Part shown: positions 37,671 to 47,718 of the stretch, one piece after another
How the letters are laid out: the number at the start of each line of letters is the position of its first letter
Position numbering within the stretch: position 1 is the first letter of the stretch
DNA from: Williamsia sp. DF01-3
Lineage (GTDB): Bacteria; Actinomycetota; Actinomycetes; Mycobacteriales; Mycobacteriaceae
NCBI RefSeq assembly: GCF_023051145.1
Contig: NZ_JALKFS010000005.1
Span: 4,667,733 to 4,731,732 of the forward strand
Length of the DNA stretch: 64,000 nt
Direction: 5' to 3'
Program-made: the position numbers and the translations under genes
The notes under the pieces: generated by a model
Databases searched by the model: none
Seen by the model: only the letters and a program-made list of their open reading frames with translations
Told to the model about the DNA's origin: nothing

Positions 37671-37692
37671 ATAGCGGTCACTCGCCCGCTAT
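37671..37692. promoter_or_regulatory. Inverted repeat between divergent esterase and hydrolase genes
   Basis: ATAGCGG (37671-37677), 8-nt spacer, CCGCTAT (37686-37692): perfect 7-bp arms in the 93-bp gap between the esterase (-) and the alpha/beta hydrolase (+). Candidate shared operator. Confidence 0.45.
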
Positions 37693-37742
37693 CGCGCTCA
37701 TTCGCAACACGACACGGCCGGTGATCTGGAAAACTCGAGCGC

Positions 37743-38513
37743 ATGACCACCGAGTACACCGGATACGTCAAAATAAACCACCCGTCTGCCGACACGCCGG
37801 TGTGGCATCAGGTGGCCGGCGAAGGCGACGCAGTGGTCCTGCTGCACGGAGCGTTCTCCTCGGCCGCGGACTGGGGCGGACAGTTCCAGCCCTTGGTCGA
37901 CGCCGGGTACACGGTCTACGCGCCCGAGCGTCATGGTCACGGACACAGCGCCGACGTCACCGAGGAGTTCCACTACGAGGACATGGCCGAAGAGACCATC
38001 GCATATCTCGACGAGATCGTCGGCGGGCCGGCGCACCTGGTCGGCTGGAGCGACGGTGCCGTCATCGCATTTCTTGTGGCCCTCAAACGTCCCGATCTGG
38101 TGAACCGGATGATTGTCCTGGGGCAATACCTGAACTCGTCCGGACGAACCAGCGGCGGTTTGCTCGACTCCCTCGACGACATCGATTCGGAGATAGTGCA
38201 GTTCTTGCGGTCGGACTACGCGGAGACCTCGCCCGACGGCGATGAGCATTTCCCGGTCATATTCGAGAAGACCACCACGATGATCGCGAACGAACCCGAG
38301 ATGGACCTGACGTCCCTGTCAGCGGTGAACGCGCCAACGCTGGTGTTGCAAGGCGACCACGACGAGGTGACCGTGCAGCACAGCCTGGACATGGTGGCGA
38401 ACCTGAAGAATGCGCGGCTGGCCGTTCTCCCCGGAACCCACCTCGTCCCGATCGAAACCCCGAATGTGGTCAACCCGGTGATACTCAATTTCCTGAAGGC
38501 CGATCCCGCCTGA
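37743..38513 (+). CDS. Alpha/beta hydrolase
   Basis: 256-aa hydrolase. Oxyanion hole VVLLHGAFSSAADWG, APERHGHGHSAD, nucleophile elbow LVGWSDGAVIA with Ser103, acid in LVLQGDHDEVT and His in LPGTHLVPIETP. The D-G pair after the serine resembles bacterial esterase/lactonases. Substrate unknown. ATG 37743. Divergent from the esterase. Confidence 0.88.
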   Translation: MTTEYTGYVKINHPSADTPVWHQVAGEGDAVVLLHGAFSSAADWGGQFQPLVDAGYTVYAPERHGHGHSADVTEEFHYEDMAEETIAYLDEIVGGPAHLVGWSDGAVIAFLVALKRPDLVNRMIVLGQYLNSSGRTSGGLLDSLDDIDSEIVQFLRSDYAETSPDGDEHFPVIFEKTTTMIANEPEMDLTSLSAVNAPTLVLQGDHDEVTVQHSLDMVANLKNARLAVLPGTHLVPIETPNVVNPVILNFLKADPA

Positions 38514-38590
38514 AGCGCTTTCACTGTCGCACAATCAATTCAGCGCTACGATCACGTCGAAATACTCATCGACGCCAGATTGGGCCCACC

Positions 38591-39424
38591 GTGACCGATA
38601 GTCCGCACGATCGAGACACTGCAGCACACCCGGTGATCGAGCAACCGAAATCCCGACGGATACTCTCCGCATTTCTCGATTCACCATTCGCGGGGATGTC
38701 GCCGTGGATCTTGATGGCGCTGATCACCGGGCCCGGGCGTTTCGAGGAAGCCGCGGCCGCTGCGTTCGGGCTGTCATTGTTGCTGGTGCTCGGCGGCCAT
38801 CGCCGCGGCACCTCCATCAAGTTCCTGGAGGCCTTCGACGTCACCTACTTCGCGGCTCTTGTTCTGCTCGCCCAGTTCGGCTCCGACGGAGTCATCAAAT
38901 GGCTCGAGCATTGGGGCGGCGAGATGACAAATATCGCCCTGGTTTCGTTTGCTCTCGGTTCGATCCTCATCCGCCAACCGTTCACATTGCAGTACGCAAA
39001 AGAGAGCACGCCAGAGGAATTGTGGAAGAACCCCCTGTTTCTCCACATCAACTACATGATCACGTGGTCATGGGTGTTCGGATTCGGGCTGGCGGCTGTG
39101 GCCGGTTTCTACGGCGACGCCGTACTCGACGACTCCGGGAATTTCTGGACGGGATGGATCATCCAACTCGCCGGCACGATCTTTGCGCTGTCGTTCACCG
39201 AGTTCTATCCGGACTACGCAACCGACCGCGAAGCCCAGAAACGCGGCGAAGACGTCAGCCCGAAGTCGCTGGCGCGTCTGTGGGACTGGGTACCGATCTT
39301 CGTGATCGTCACCGGTGTCGCCGGTCTGGTCACCGATTCGCTCAGCACCACAGTCGGCATCGTCATCATCGTGGTCGGTGTGGCGATGAAGATCGCGATG
39401 GGCAGGCTTCTACCGGCGAACTAA
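38591..39424 (+). CDS. Multi-pass membrane protein of unknown function
   Basis: 277-aa protein not recognised. Five to six hydrophobic segments: WILMALITGPG, AAFGLSLLLVLGG, VTYFAALVLLAQFG, ALVSFALGSILI, WSWVFGFGLAAVAGFYGDAV, WIIQLAGTIFALSF and PIFVIVTGVAGLV/VGIVIIVVGVAMKIAM. Charged loop RDREAQKRGEDVSPKS between the last helices. GTG 38591. The order after the hydrolase (77 bp) suggests separate transcription. Confidence 0.75.
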   Translation: MTDSPHDRDTAAHPVIEQPKSRRILSAFLDSPFAGMSPWILMALITGPGRFEEAAAAAFGLSLLLVLGGHRRGTSIKFLEAFDVTYFAALVLLAQFGSDGVIKWLEHWGGEMTNIALVSFALGSILIRQPFTLQYAKESTPEELWKNPLFLHINYMITWSWVFGFGLAAVAGFYGDAVLDDSGNFWTGWIIQLAGTIFALSFTEFYPDYATDREAQKRGEDVSPKSLARLWDWVPIFVIVTGVAGLVTDSLSTTVGIVIIVVGVAMKIAMGRLLPAN

Positions 39425-39468
39425 CCCCGCCCAACCCCGAACTCGGTGGGTTCCGCAAAATCAGCGGA

Positions 39469-40428
39469 TCAGGAACGGCGCTGACGCGCGAACTCCGCGA
39501 GCACCACCCCGGCGGCGACCGACGCGTTGAGGCTTTCGACGTCGCCGGCCATCGGGATGGACAGAATCGAGTCACACGACTCGCGAACCAGCCGCGACAG
39601 CCCCTTGCCCTCGGAACCGACCACGATCACGGTGGGACCCGAACCGTCGTAGTCGTCGAGGGTGACGTCGCCGTCGGCGTCGAGACCGACCAGCTGCACA
39701 CCCGACTGAGCCCATTCCTTGAGTGTTCTGGTGAGGTTGGTGGCCTGCGCGACGGGCAGCCGTGCGGCAGCACCCGCACTGGTGCGCCATGCGACAGCGG
39801 TGACCGAGGCGCTGCGGCGAGCCGGGATCACCACACCGTGTCCGCCGAATGCGGCAACCGAACGGATCACGGCGCCGAGGTTGCGCGGGTCGGTGATGTT
39901 GTCGAGGGCCACCAGCAAGGGAGGCTGACCGCTGTCGATGGCCTGCTGCATCAGGTCGGTGGGATGGGCGTAGCGGTACGGCGGTACCTGCAGGGCGATG
40001 CCCTGGTGCATGCCGTTCGAGCTCATCCGGTCGAGTTCGGGCCGTTGCACCTCGAGGATCGCAATGCCTTTGTCGCCGGCGATCTGGACGGCTTCGGTGA
40101 CCCGCTCGTCGGCGTCGGTGCCCAGCACCACGTACAGCGCGGTGGCGGGAACACCCGCCCGCAGGCATTCGACCACCGGATTGCGCCCGAGGACGTATTC
40201 AGGTCCTTCGACGGCAGCCTTGCGCTGCGGACGACCGGCACCGGCAGACGAGGTCTTCGCCGCGGCCTTGGCTCGCTTGTGTGCCGAATGGTAAGGCCGG
40301 TCAACGGCTTTCGGGGTCGCCCCCCTGCCTTCGAGACCGCGCCGACGCTGACCGCCGGATCCGACGGTCTGCCCCTTCTTGGTGCCACCCTTGCGGATGG
40401 CGCCCTTGCGTTTGGAATTGCCGGCCAT
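39469..40428 (-). CDS. rlmB: 23S rRNA 2'-O-methyltransferase, TrmH/RlmB type (Rv3579c-like)
   Basis: SpoU-family methyltransferase of 319 aa, making 2'-O-methylguanosine in 23S rRNA. The first ~90 residues are Arg/Lys/Gly-rich; then the substrate-binding domain ([19 protein letters not shown]) and the knotted SPOUT domain with [57 protein letters not shown] and [17 protein letters not shown]. Last gene of carD-ispD-ispF-cysS-rlmB, 95 bp after cysS. The exact modified base is inferred. Confidence 0.92.
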   Translation of the reverse strand: MAGNSKRKGAIRKGGTKKGQTVGSGGQRRRGLEGRGATPKAVDRPYHSAHKRAKAAAKTSSAGAGRPQRKAAVEGPEYVLGRNPVVECLRAGVPATALYVVLGTDADERVTEAVQIAGDKGIAILEVQRPELDRMSSNGMHQGIALQVPPYRYAHPTDLMQQAIDSGQPPLLVALDNITDPRNLGAVIRSVAAFGGHGVVIPARRSASVTAVAWRTSAGAAARLPVAQATNLTRTLKEWAQSGVQLVGLDADGDVTLDDYDGSGPTVIVVGSEGKGLSRLVRESCDSILSIPMAGDVESLNASVAAGVVLAEFARQRRS

Positions 40429-40523
40429 CAGTTACCAGCCCCTTCGGTAGGTCGGGCCGATTGACCCGTGGTTCTGGCCGTTGCCTCGTGGTTCACCGGT
40501 CGGACTCCATGTTCTGTGTCGTT

Positions 40524-41920
40524 TCACTTGTCCGTCAACGACCACTGCGGTCCATCCGGTGTATCTGTCACGTCGATCCCGGCCTTGGCCAGCCGGTCGC
40601 GCACCTCGTCAGCCACAGCCCAGTTCTTCTCCGCCCGAGCGGCGGTGCGGCGGTCGAGTTCTGCCCGGACGAGAACGTCGAGCGCAGCGGTGAGCGAAGT
40701 GTCATCGCGGCTGTCCGCCCAGTTCTCTGCCAATGGGTCTACGCCGAGCACGTCGAGCATGGCTCGCACCGCCGATGCCGACTCCAGTGCGGTCTTGTGG
40801 TCACCGCTCTCGAGGGCAGTGTTGCCCGCCTTGACCGTTCCGTGAACCTGCGCGAGTGCCGCAGGCACTCCGAGGTCGTCGTTCAAAGCGGCTGCGAACT
40901 CGGCGGTCACCTCACCGACGGGAACATCGCCGACGCGCGAAACCGTCCGGTGCACAAAGGATTCGAGCCTCTTGTACGCCTCGGCGGCGTCTTCGAGAGC
41001 ACGTGGTGAGTATTCGAGCATCGACCGGTAGTGCGCGCTGCCGAGGTAGTAACGCAATTCCACAGCCCGGACCTGCTGGAGCATCGCCGGGATGGCGACC
41101 ACGTTGCCGAGAGACTTCGACATCTTCTCACCACCCATGGTGACCCAGCCATTGTGCAACCAGTAGCGGGCGAACGGATCTCCCGCCCCATGGCTCTGGG
41201 CCACTTCGTTCTCGTGGTGCGGGAACACCAGATCCATCCCCCGCAATGGATGTCGAACTCCGGACCGAGAAGGGTTGTGGCCATCGCCGAGCATTCGAGG
41301 TGCCATCCCGGGCGCCCGCGGCCCCACGGCGTCGGCCATGAGGGTTCGCCTGGCTTCACGCTCTTCCACAGGGTGAAGTCGCGTGGATCGCGTTTCCCGG
41401 TCCCGGCGCTCTCGCCCTGATGGACGTCGTCGAGGCGATGACCGGACAGCGAGCCGTACTCGGGAAGACTCTGGACGTCGAAGTAGACGTTGCCGTCGGA
41501 GGCGTAGGCGTGACCGCGGTCGATGAGGCGTTCCATGTACTCGACCATCTGGGTGATGAACCCCGTCGCCCGCGGCTCGGCAGACGGTGGCAGCACACCC
41601 AGCTGGTCGTAGGCCCAGCTGAACTCGCGCTCGTGAGTGGCCGCCCATTCCCACCACGGCCTGCCCGCATCGGCGGCCTTGGTCAGGATCTTGTCCTCGA
41701 TGTCGGTCACGTTGCGCACAAACGCGACGTCGTAGCCTTCGTGGGTGAGCCAGCGGCGCAGGACGTCGAACGCGATGCCGCTGCGCACGTGACCGATGTG
41801 AGGAATGCCCTGCACAGTGGCGCCACACAGATAAACCGACGCATGGCCAGGACGCAGTGGCGTGAAGTCACGTACATCTCGGGCGGCGGTGTCGTAGAGG
41901 CGCAGGGTCACGATCGGCAA
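40524..41920 (-). CDS. cysS: Cysteinyl-tRNA synthetase (one-base frameshift in this sequence)
   Basis: Class I synthetase, 465 aa after adding one base. Frame 1 (41920 down to about 41238): [24 protein letters not shown] motif [11 protein letters not shown], zinc/cysteine region to EFDIHCGG. Frame 2 continues with [28 protein letters not shown] and the C-terminal helices to the stop at 40524. The break falls at CCCCC (41238-41242, five instead of six). A single sixth base restores family sequence [18 protein letters not shown] exactly. An essential gene is unlikely to be truly broken; see findings. Overlaps ispF by 2 nt spacing in the isoprenoid operon. Confidence 0.93.
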
Positions 41921-41922
41921 TC

Positions 41923-42387
41923 CTACTGGTCAAGCAGCAGCGCTGTGGCCACGGCGGCGATGCCCTCACCGCGACCGGTCAGTCCGAGGCCATCTGTGGT
42001 GGTGGCAGACACCGACACCGGACCGCCGAGGAGTTCGGTGAGCACCTGCTGTGCCTCTGCGCGGCGGGGCCCGATCTTCGGCCTGTTGCCGATCACCTGC
42101 ACCGCCGCGTTCCCGACGCGCAAACCCTCTGATTCGATGAGTTCGCGGACGTGGCCGAGCATGCGGGCGCCGCTGACGCCATCCCACTCCGGACGTCCGG
42201 TTCCGAACACCGACCCCAGATCGCCGAGTCCAGCGGCCGAGAGGAGGGCATCGCACAGGGCGTGCGCCGCGACATCCCCGTCGGAGTGACCGGCGCAGCC
42301 ATCCGCTTCAGCAAAGAGCAGCCCGGCCATCCAGCACGGCCGGCCCTGCTCGACGGGGTGGACGTCGGTACCGATGCCCACCCTCAC
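41923..42387 (-). CDS. ispF: 2-C-methyl-D-erythritol 2,4-cyclodiphosphate synthase
   Basis: MEP-pathway enzyme, 154 aa. The zinc-binding DVH ([15 protein letters not shown]) with Asp8 and His10, second His in [19 protein letters not shown], and [17 protein letters not shown] match the family. The end holds [16 protein letters not shown] at 42387 overlaps the ispD stop by 4 nt. Shares the carD operon. Confidence 0.96.
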   Translation of the reverse strand: MRVGIGTDVHPVEQGRPCWMAGLLFAEADGCAGHSDGDVAAHALCDALLSAAGLGDLGSVFGTGRPEWDGVSGARMLGHVRELIESEGLRVGNAAVQVIGNRPKIGPRRAEAQQVLTELLGGPVSVSATTTDGLGLTGRGEGIAAVATALLLDQ

Positions 42388-43052
42388 GTTCGTGCCTCAT
42401 CGGCCAGCAACCAGGAGGCCAAGCGGAGGTCCCACGGGGTGGTGATCTTGAAAGCCAATGGATCTCCCGCGATGGTGTGAACGGCGACGCCATGGGATTC
42501 GACGAGCCCGGCGTCGTCGGTGAAGTCGGCGTCAGCGTTGGCGTATGCCGAGGTCAAGACATCAAAATCGAAGCCTTGAGGAGTTTGGACCGCACGCAGA
42601 CTCGTGCGGTCGACGGTTCCGGTGACCACACCGGCAGAATCAACGGACTTGATGGTGTCCGTGACGGGAGTCCCCGGGACCACGGCGTGGGCCCCGGCGA
42701 GCACGGTCTCGACGACGGATATGAACAACGTCGGCGGGGTGAGGCAGCGGGCCGCATCGTGGACCAAGACCACGTCTGCGGCGGGGGCGGCGGCAAGAGC
42801 CGCTCGCACCGAGTCGCCTCGTTGAGCGCCGCCTGCCACCACGGTCACTTCGGGGAAGTCCGCCCGGACCTGGTCTACGAGACCGGCCGGGACGGACAGC
42901 ACGACATGCTCGACGACCCCGCTGGCCTGCACACCACGCACAGCGCGATGCAGCATGGAGTGGCCTGCGAGGTCGACGAATGCCTTGGGCAATCCGGCAC
43001 CGAGCCGCTCTCCGCGACCGGCAGCCGGGATCAGCGCGACAGTAGATGCCAA
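42384..43052 (-). CDS. ispD: 2-C-methyl-D-erythritol 4-phosphate cytidylyltransferase
   Basis: Attaches CMP to MEP in isoprenoid synthesis. 222 aa. The CTP-binding signature [20 protein letters not shown] is at residues 6-25, followed by [29 protein letters not shown] and [13 protein letters not shown] with the family Arg/Gln pattern. ATG/GTG 43052; 18 bp after carD. Confidence 0.96.
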   Translation of the reverse strand: MASTVALIPAAGRGERLGAGLPKAFVDLAGHSMLHRAVRGVQASGVVEHVVLSVPAGLVDQVRADFPEVTVVAGGAQRGDSVRAALAAAPAADVVLVHDAARCLTPPTLFISVVETVLAGAHAVVPGTPVTDTIKSVDSAGVVTGTVDRTSLRAVQTPQGFDFDVLTSAYANADADFTDDAGLVESHGVAVHTIAGDPLAFKITTPWDLRLASWLLADEART

Positions 43053-43070
43053 GACGACCAGATGCCCGGT

Positions 43071-43559
43071 CTACGAAGCGGCGGCGAGAACCTCGTCGAG
43101 AATGATGGAGGCCTTCTCGTCGTTGGTGTTCTGCGCGAGCGAGAGTTCATCGACGAGGACGCGGCGCGCACGGGTGAGCATTCGCTTCTCACCAGCGGAC
43201 AGACCACGGTCCTGCTCACGACGCCAGAGGTCGCGCACGATCTCGGCAACCTTGATGATGTCGCCCGAGATCAGCTTTTCCTGGTTTGCCTTGAAGCGGC
43301 GAGCCCAGTTGGTCGGCTCCTCGGTGTGCGGTGCGCGAAGCACATCGAACACCTTTCCGAGGCCTTCTTCTCCGACCACATCGCGTACACCCACATATTC
43401 GAGCTTTGTGGAAGGAATCTGAACCGTCATGTCGCCGTCCGCAACCTTGAGGACGAGGTATTCGACAGCCTCACCCTTGATGGTCCGGATCACGATGTCT
43501 TCGACCAAGGCAGCACCGTGATGGGGGTAGACAACGGTGTCACCAACTTTGAAATTCAA
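43071..43559 (-). CDS. carD: RNA polymerase-binding transcription factor CarD
   Basis: Essential regulator that binds the RNAP beta subunit and stabilises open complexes. The CarD/CdnL RNAP-interaction domain is at 1-60 ([36 protein letters not shown]) and the helical DNA-binding domain follows with [34 protein letters not shown] and the end [13 protein letters not shown] 43559 gives 162 aa, the length of M. tuberculosis CarD; GGAAAGGGG is its ribosome-binding site. An in-frame extension to 43619 is unsupported. Confidence 0.95.
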   Translation of the reverse strand: MNFKVGDTVVYPHHGAALVEDIVIRTIKGEAVEYLVLKVADGDMTVQIPSTKLEYVGVRDVVGEEGLGKVFDVLRAPHTEEPTNWARRFKANQEKLISGDIIKVAEIVRDLWRREQDRGLSAGEKRMLTRARRVLVDELSLAQNTNDEKASIILDEVLAAAS

Positions 43560-43896
43560 TGTTTCATGCCCCTTTCCATTCCCCGAGTCTACCACGGTGC
43601 CTTCCGCGTCATCGGACAACGATGCAGGTCAGCGACGTAGGCATGGTCCGCCAAGCCTTGACGATGCCTGAAAAGTGTGCTGGGACACTGCCCGAACTCC
43701 CTCATCGACGGCTCGCGGGGTACCTCGATCTCGAACGCTCTCCACGGCGATTTCGGCACCCCATCGCGATTTCTCGCGACCGGCCCACTACGCTCCGTAG
43801 TGCACGCACTGCGCAGTCGACCTGAGCGGGTTCTCGGGCCACCTGAGCCGACTGACGAGCGGGCGCAGCATCAGGACCTACCTCGGAGGAAAACCG
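43560..43896. other. Intergenic region between divergent carD and lpqE
   Basis: A 337-bp gap with no credible gene. It must hold the promoters of the carD operon (-) and lpqE (+). A TTGACG hexamer is at 43657-43662, and CGGAGGAAA at 43885-43893 is the lpqE ribosome-binding site. Nothing else stands out. Confidence 0.6.
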
Positions 43897-44547
43897 GTGT
43901 CAGTGGAGAGAGTTTCGGTGGAACGAGAGTTTGGGCCGGCCCGTAATGTCCGGCGACGCCGGGTGGCTTCGGCCATCGCCGTCGGGGCGATCGCGACCGG
44001 TCTGGCACTCGGCACCACCGCGTGCGGTGCGGGCCAGACCTCGCAGACCGCCAACCAGGCCTCCGCCGTCAACGGCAACTCGGCCACCGTCGGCCCGCTC
44101 GCCCTGCGCGACGTCGCGATTGTCTTCCCGAAGTCCGGAGATGTGGCCTTCGCCAACGGCGGGCCGCTCGAGATGTCGTTCCTGATCTCCAACACCAGCC
44201 CGGACGTCGCCGACAAGCTCGAGAGCATCGAGTTCGCGAACGGCGACGGCAAGGTCACCATCGACGGTCCCACCGAGATCCCGGCCACCAAATCGCTGCG
44301 GGCCGGCACCCCGGGACTGCTGCTCACCACCAGCGCAGAACCGGAAGACCCCAGCGAGAAGCGCATCACCGTCACCATCACCGGCGCCGCGAAGACCATC
44401 ACCCCGGGCCTCACGGTCCCGCTGACCTTCGATTTCCAGCAGGCCGGTGAGACCACCCTCAACGTCCCGGTCGACGCCGGGCCACTGCTGCCCCGTCAGG
44501 ACAAGGCCCGCGGCGTGGTCGAAGAAGACCACGGCGGAGGCCACTAG
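43897..44547 (+). CDS. lpqE: Lipoprotein LpqE
   Basis: 216-aa secreted lipoprotein. After a basic N-region a signal peptide ends in the lipobox TTAC (Cys about 44 with GTG 43897). The domain has VGPLALRDVAIVFPKSGDV, MSFLISNTSP, and late ITPGLTVPLTFDFQQAGETT, a beta-sandwich. The tail EEDHGGGH is His-rich and could bind metal. Function unknown; in M. tuberculosis LpqE lies in the same place before radA. Confidence 0.85.
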   Translation: MSVERVSVEREFGPARNVRRRRVASAIAVGAIATGLALGTTACGAGQTSQTANQASAVNGNSATVGPLALRDVAIVFPKSGDVAFANGGPLEMSFLISNTSPDVADKLESIEFANGDGKVTIDGPTEIPATKSLRAGTPGLLLTTSAEPEDPSEKRITVTITGAAKTITPGLTVPLTFDFQQAGETTLNVPVDAGPLLPRQDKARGVVEEDHGGGH

Positions 44548-44593
44548 TCCGCTCCGGCGGTTCGGTGTCGGTCACCGTGGCTAGAGTTGCGCG

Positions 44594-45991
44594 GTGGCCA
44601 AACCCAAATCGACATATCGATGTAGCGCCTGCGGATACCAGGTCGCGAAATGGGTGGGCCGCTGCCCGGAATGCGGTGAATGGGGTTCTGTCGACGCGGT
44701 CGCCATGGCCACCGGCGGTGGAGCGGGCATAGGCGGCGGCAAGTCCGCCACGGTCGCGACCATCCCGAGCGCACCCGCCCGGCCGATGAGTCAGATCGAC
44801 GTCAGCCACACCGCAGCATTTCCCACCGGCATCGGAGAACTCGACCGCGTCCTCGGCACCGGCGTGGTCCCCGGTTCGGTCATGCTGCTCGCCGGCGAAC
44901 CCGGCGTGGGCAAATCCACCCTCCTGCTCGAAACCGTCAAACGTTGGGCGCTGCAAGGCAAACGCGCGCTGTACGTGACCGGCGAGGAGTCCGCGGGCCA
45001 GGTGCGTCTGCGCGCCGAACGCACGGGGGCGGTACACGACGAGATCTTCCTCGCCGCGGAGTCCGACCTCGGCGCGGTGCTCGGTCACGCGGAGGCGGTC
45101 ATGCCATCGCTGATGATCGTCGACTCGGTGCAGACGATGGTGGCCCAGAACGTCGACGGGGTGAACGGTGGTGTCACCCAGATCCGTGCGGTGACAACGG
45201 CTTTGACCTCACTGGCGAAGAATTCGGGCATCGCGGTGATCCTGGTCGGGCACGTCACCAAGGACGGCACGGTCGCCGGCCCCCGCTCGCTCGAGCACCT
45301 CGTGGACGTGGTCCTCTCGTTCGAGGGCGACAAGCATTCGACCCTGCGGATGGTCCGCGGCATCAAGAACCGGTTCGGCGCGGCCGATGAGGTCGGCTGC
45401 TTCGAACAGCGTGAAGACGGCATCCACGAGGTCACCGACCCGTCGGGACTGTTCCTGCATCACCGAGACATCGGCGTCGCCGGAACCGCGATCACCGTTG
45501 CCATGGACGGCAAACGGCCGCTGGTCGGCGAAGTGCAGGCACTGGTCTCGAAATCGAGTCTGGCCAACCCGCGGCGTGCGGTTGTCGGACTCGATTCGGC
45601 AAGGGTCGCAATGATTTTGGCGGTCTGCTCGGCTCGCGCCCATCTGCCCACCCACGACCAGGACGTCTACGTGGCCACCGTCGGCGGGATGAAGCTCAGC
45701 GAACCTGCGGCCGACCTCTCGGTCGCGTTGGCGCTCAGCTCCATCCTGGCCGACCGGTCGTTGCCCGGGTCCATGGTCGCCATCGGCGAGATCGGCCTCG
45801 CGGGCGAGGTGCGCCGCGTGGCCGGCGTCGGCAAACGGGTGGCCGAGGCCAAGCGACTCGGCTTCAAACACGCCATCGTCCCCGCCGGTTCGATGGATTT
45901 GCCGTCGGGCATGAAGATCACCCAGGTGGCCGATCTGCAGACCGCCATGCGAACGGCACTGAAAGGTCCCGCCAGCCCCTACCGGTTCTAG
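44594..45991 (+). CDS. radA: DNA repair protein RadA
   Basis: RecA-like branch-migration ATPase of recombination repair, 465 aa. Zinc finger with Cys10, Cys13, Cys24 and Cys27 (CSACGYQVAKWVGRCPECG). Walker A GEPGVGKST, Walker B SLMIVDSVQT, RadA signature KNRFGAADE, and the C-terminal Lon-like domain with the AVVGLDSARVAMILAVCSA segment. GTG 44594. The stop shares CTAG with the convergent thioesterase. Confidence 0.96.
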   Translation: MAKPKSTYRCSACGYQVAKWVGRCPECGEWGSVDAVAMATGGGAGIGGGKSATVATIPSAPARPMSQIDVSHTAAFPTGIGELDRVLGTGVVPGSVMLLAGEPGVGKSTLLLETVKRWALQGKRALYVTGEESAGQVRLRAERTGAVHDEIFLAAESDLGAVLGHAEAVMPSLMIVDSVQTMVAQNVDGVNGGVTQIRAVTTALTSLAKNSGIAVILVGHVTKDGTVAGPRSLEHLVDVVLSFEGDKHSTLRMVRGIKNRFGAADEVGCFEQREDGIHEVTDPSGLFLHHRDIGVAGTAITVAMDGKRPLVGEVQALVSKSSLANPRRAVVGLDSARVAMILAVCSARAHLPTHDQDVYVATVGGMKLSEPAADLSVALALSSILADRSLPGSMVAIGEIGLAGEVRRVAGVGKRVAEAKRLGFKHAIVPAGSMDLPSGMKITQVADLQTAMRTALKGPASPYRF

Positions 45992-46557
45992 ACGCTGCTG
46001 CTTCCCCGGTCGCGGCGGGCGATGCGCTCACCGTAGAACTCGGCCGCACCACTCGCCTCGAAGCTGTCCTTGAAGTGCTCCAGGGGCTTGATCTGCACGA
46101 AGATCGCGTGTGCGGCGCCCACGGGCTCGGTGTCGTCGCCCAGGTAGGCCACGGCACGCGAATACAGCTTGCGCCGAACGGTGCCGACCGTCTCGGCCTC
46201 GAGCCGTAGTTCACTGCCCACCGGGATGGGCTTGGCGAAGTCGATCTCGAGGTGCGCGGTCACCGCGATCGCGCCCACCATCCAGTGCGTCAGACCCATC
46301 ACCTCGTCGAACGCGGTAGAGAGGATGCCCCCGTGGATGACGCCGGGGCCGCCCTCGAATCGGGGCTCCACCTGCATCCGGGCGGTGACGTCGGTGCCCT
46401 CCCCCGCGATCGCCTTCATGTGCAGACCGGCCTCCGAGCGATCACCGCAGCCGAAGCACATCGGGTTGTGCGCCCGCACCACTTCACCGGGCGCCGGGGC
46501 CTTGGCCGAACGGCTTGCCGGGACCAGCTCATCGGGCAGCACGAAAGTTGTTTTCAC
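45988..46557 (-). CDS. PaaI-like hotdog thioesterase
   Basis: 189-aa 4HBT-type acyl-CoA thioesterase. Seen: [38 protein letters not shown] (catalytic His/Asp loop), [20 protein letters not shown], and RAVAYLGDD. Substrate unknown. ATG 46557, 47 bp divergent from disA; tail-to-tail with radA. Confidence 0.88.
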   Translation of the reverse strand: MKTTFVLPDELVPASRSAKAPAPGEVVRAHNPMCFGCGDRSEAGLHMKAIAGEGTDVTARMQVEPRFEGGPGVIHGGILSTAFDEVMGLTHWMVGAIAVTAHLEIDFAKPIPVGSELRLEAETVGTVRRKLYSRAVAYLGDDTEPVGAAHAIFVQIKPLEHFKDSFEASGAAEFYGERIARRDRGSSSV

Positions 46558-46604
46558 AGACAGCTAATCTAGTCTCCATCTCATGGACAACAGAAAGGCG
46601 CCTC

Positions 46605-47687
46605 ATGGCTGAGGTTCCGGCCTCGGACCTGCTCCGCACCACAATCGCCCGGCTGGCGCCCGGCACTCCGCTGCGAGATGGCCTCGAACGCATCCTGCGT
46701 GGCCGCACAGGCGCTTTGATCGTCATCGGGCACGATCCCGAGGTCGAACGGATCTGTGCCGGTGGCTTCCATCTGGATGTCGCGTTCGCTCCGACCCGAT
46801 TGCGCGAGCTGTCGAAGATGGACGGAGCGGTGGTGTTGTCCACCGACGGCGCCAGAATCGTGCGTGCCAATGTGCAATTGGTGCCCGACCCGTCCATCCC
46901 GACCGAAGAATCGGGCACCCGGCATCGTTCTGCCGAACGCACCGCCATCCAGACCGGCTACCCGGTGATCTCGGTCAGCGCCTCGATGTCCATCGTCAGT
47001 GCCTACGTTGCCGGAATCCGATATGTCGTCGAGGGATCGGACGCGATCCTCTCGCGCGCCAACCTCGCTGTGGCCACTCTCGAGCGATACAAGACTCGAC
47101 TCGATGAGGTCAGTACCGCGCTTTCACGATCAGAGATCGAAGATTACGTAACGCTGCGCGATGCGATGACGGTTGTGCAGCGCCTCGAGATGGTGCGCCG
47201 GGTGTCCGAGGAGATCGAGCACTACGTTCTCGAACTCGGCGTCAACGGCCGGCAGCTGCGGCTGCAGCTTGAAGAGCTGGTGGGCGACAACGACTCTCAA
47301 CGCGAGCTGGTGGTGCGCGACTACTTCGCCAGCCCCGAGCCCGCCAGCACGATGGAGGTCGAGCAGGCCCTCACCGCCATCGAAAACCTCACGGACACCG
47401 ATCTTTTGGACCTCACCGCACTGGCCCGGGCTTTCGGCTACCCGAACACGATCGATGCCCAGGACACCGCGATGAGCCCGCGGGGTTACCGATTGCTGGC
47501 CCGGATCCCGCGTCTGCAGTTCGCTCACATCGACCGGCTCGTCCGCAGCTACGGCACGCTGCAAGCGCTACTGGCAGCCACCGCCGCGGACCTGCAGGCG
47601 GTCGAGGGTATCGGCAGCATCTGGGCCAGGCACATCCGCGAGGGACTGTCCCGGCTGGCCGAGTCCAGCATCGAACGGTTCGATTAG
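46605..47687 (+). CDS. disA: Diadenylate cyclase DisA
   Basis: DNA-integrity scanning protein that makes c-di-AMP from ATP, 360 aa. DAC domain: [11 protein letters not shown] with Asp73-Gly74-Ala75, and [11 protein letters not shown] with Arg106-His107-Arg108 as catalytic loop. A helical linker ([17 protein letters not shown]) precedes the C-terminal HhH DNA-binding domain ([20 protein letters not shown]). ATG 46605 with AAAGG upstream. It heads toward a repeat region that may end its transcript. Confidence 0.96.
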   Translation: MAEVPASDLLRTTIARLAPGTPLRDGLERILRGRTGALIVIGHDPEVERICAGGFHLDVAFAPTRLRELSKMDGAVVLSTDGARIVRANVQLVPDPSIPTEESGTRHRSAERTAIQTGYPVISVSASMSIVSAYVAGIRYVVEGSDAILSRANLAVATLERYKTRLDEVSTALSRSEIEDYVTLRDAMTVVQRLEMVRRVSEEIEHYVLELGVNGRQLRLQLEELVGDNDSQRELVVRDYFASPEPASTMEVEQALTAIENLTDTDLLDLTALARAFGYPNTIDAQDTAMSPRGYRLLARIPRLQFAHIDRLVRSYGTLQALLAATAADLQAVEGIGSIWARHIREGLSRLAESSIERFD

Positions 47688-47718
47688 TAACTGCCCGGCC
47701 CGCCACGGTTTTCCCGGA

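Noticed and set aside
24000-39460. Transposon or genomic island with integrase
   Set aside because: No transposase, integrase, tRNA end or direct repeats were seen; the block is accessory by content only.
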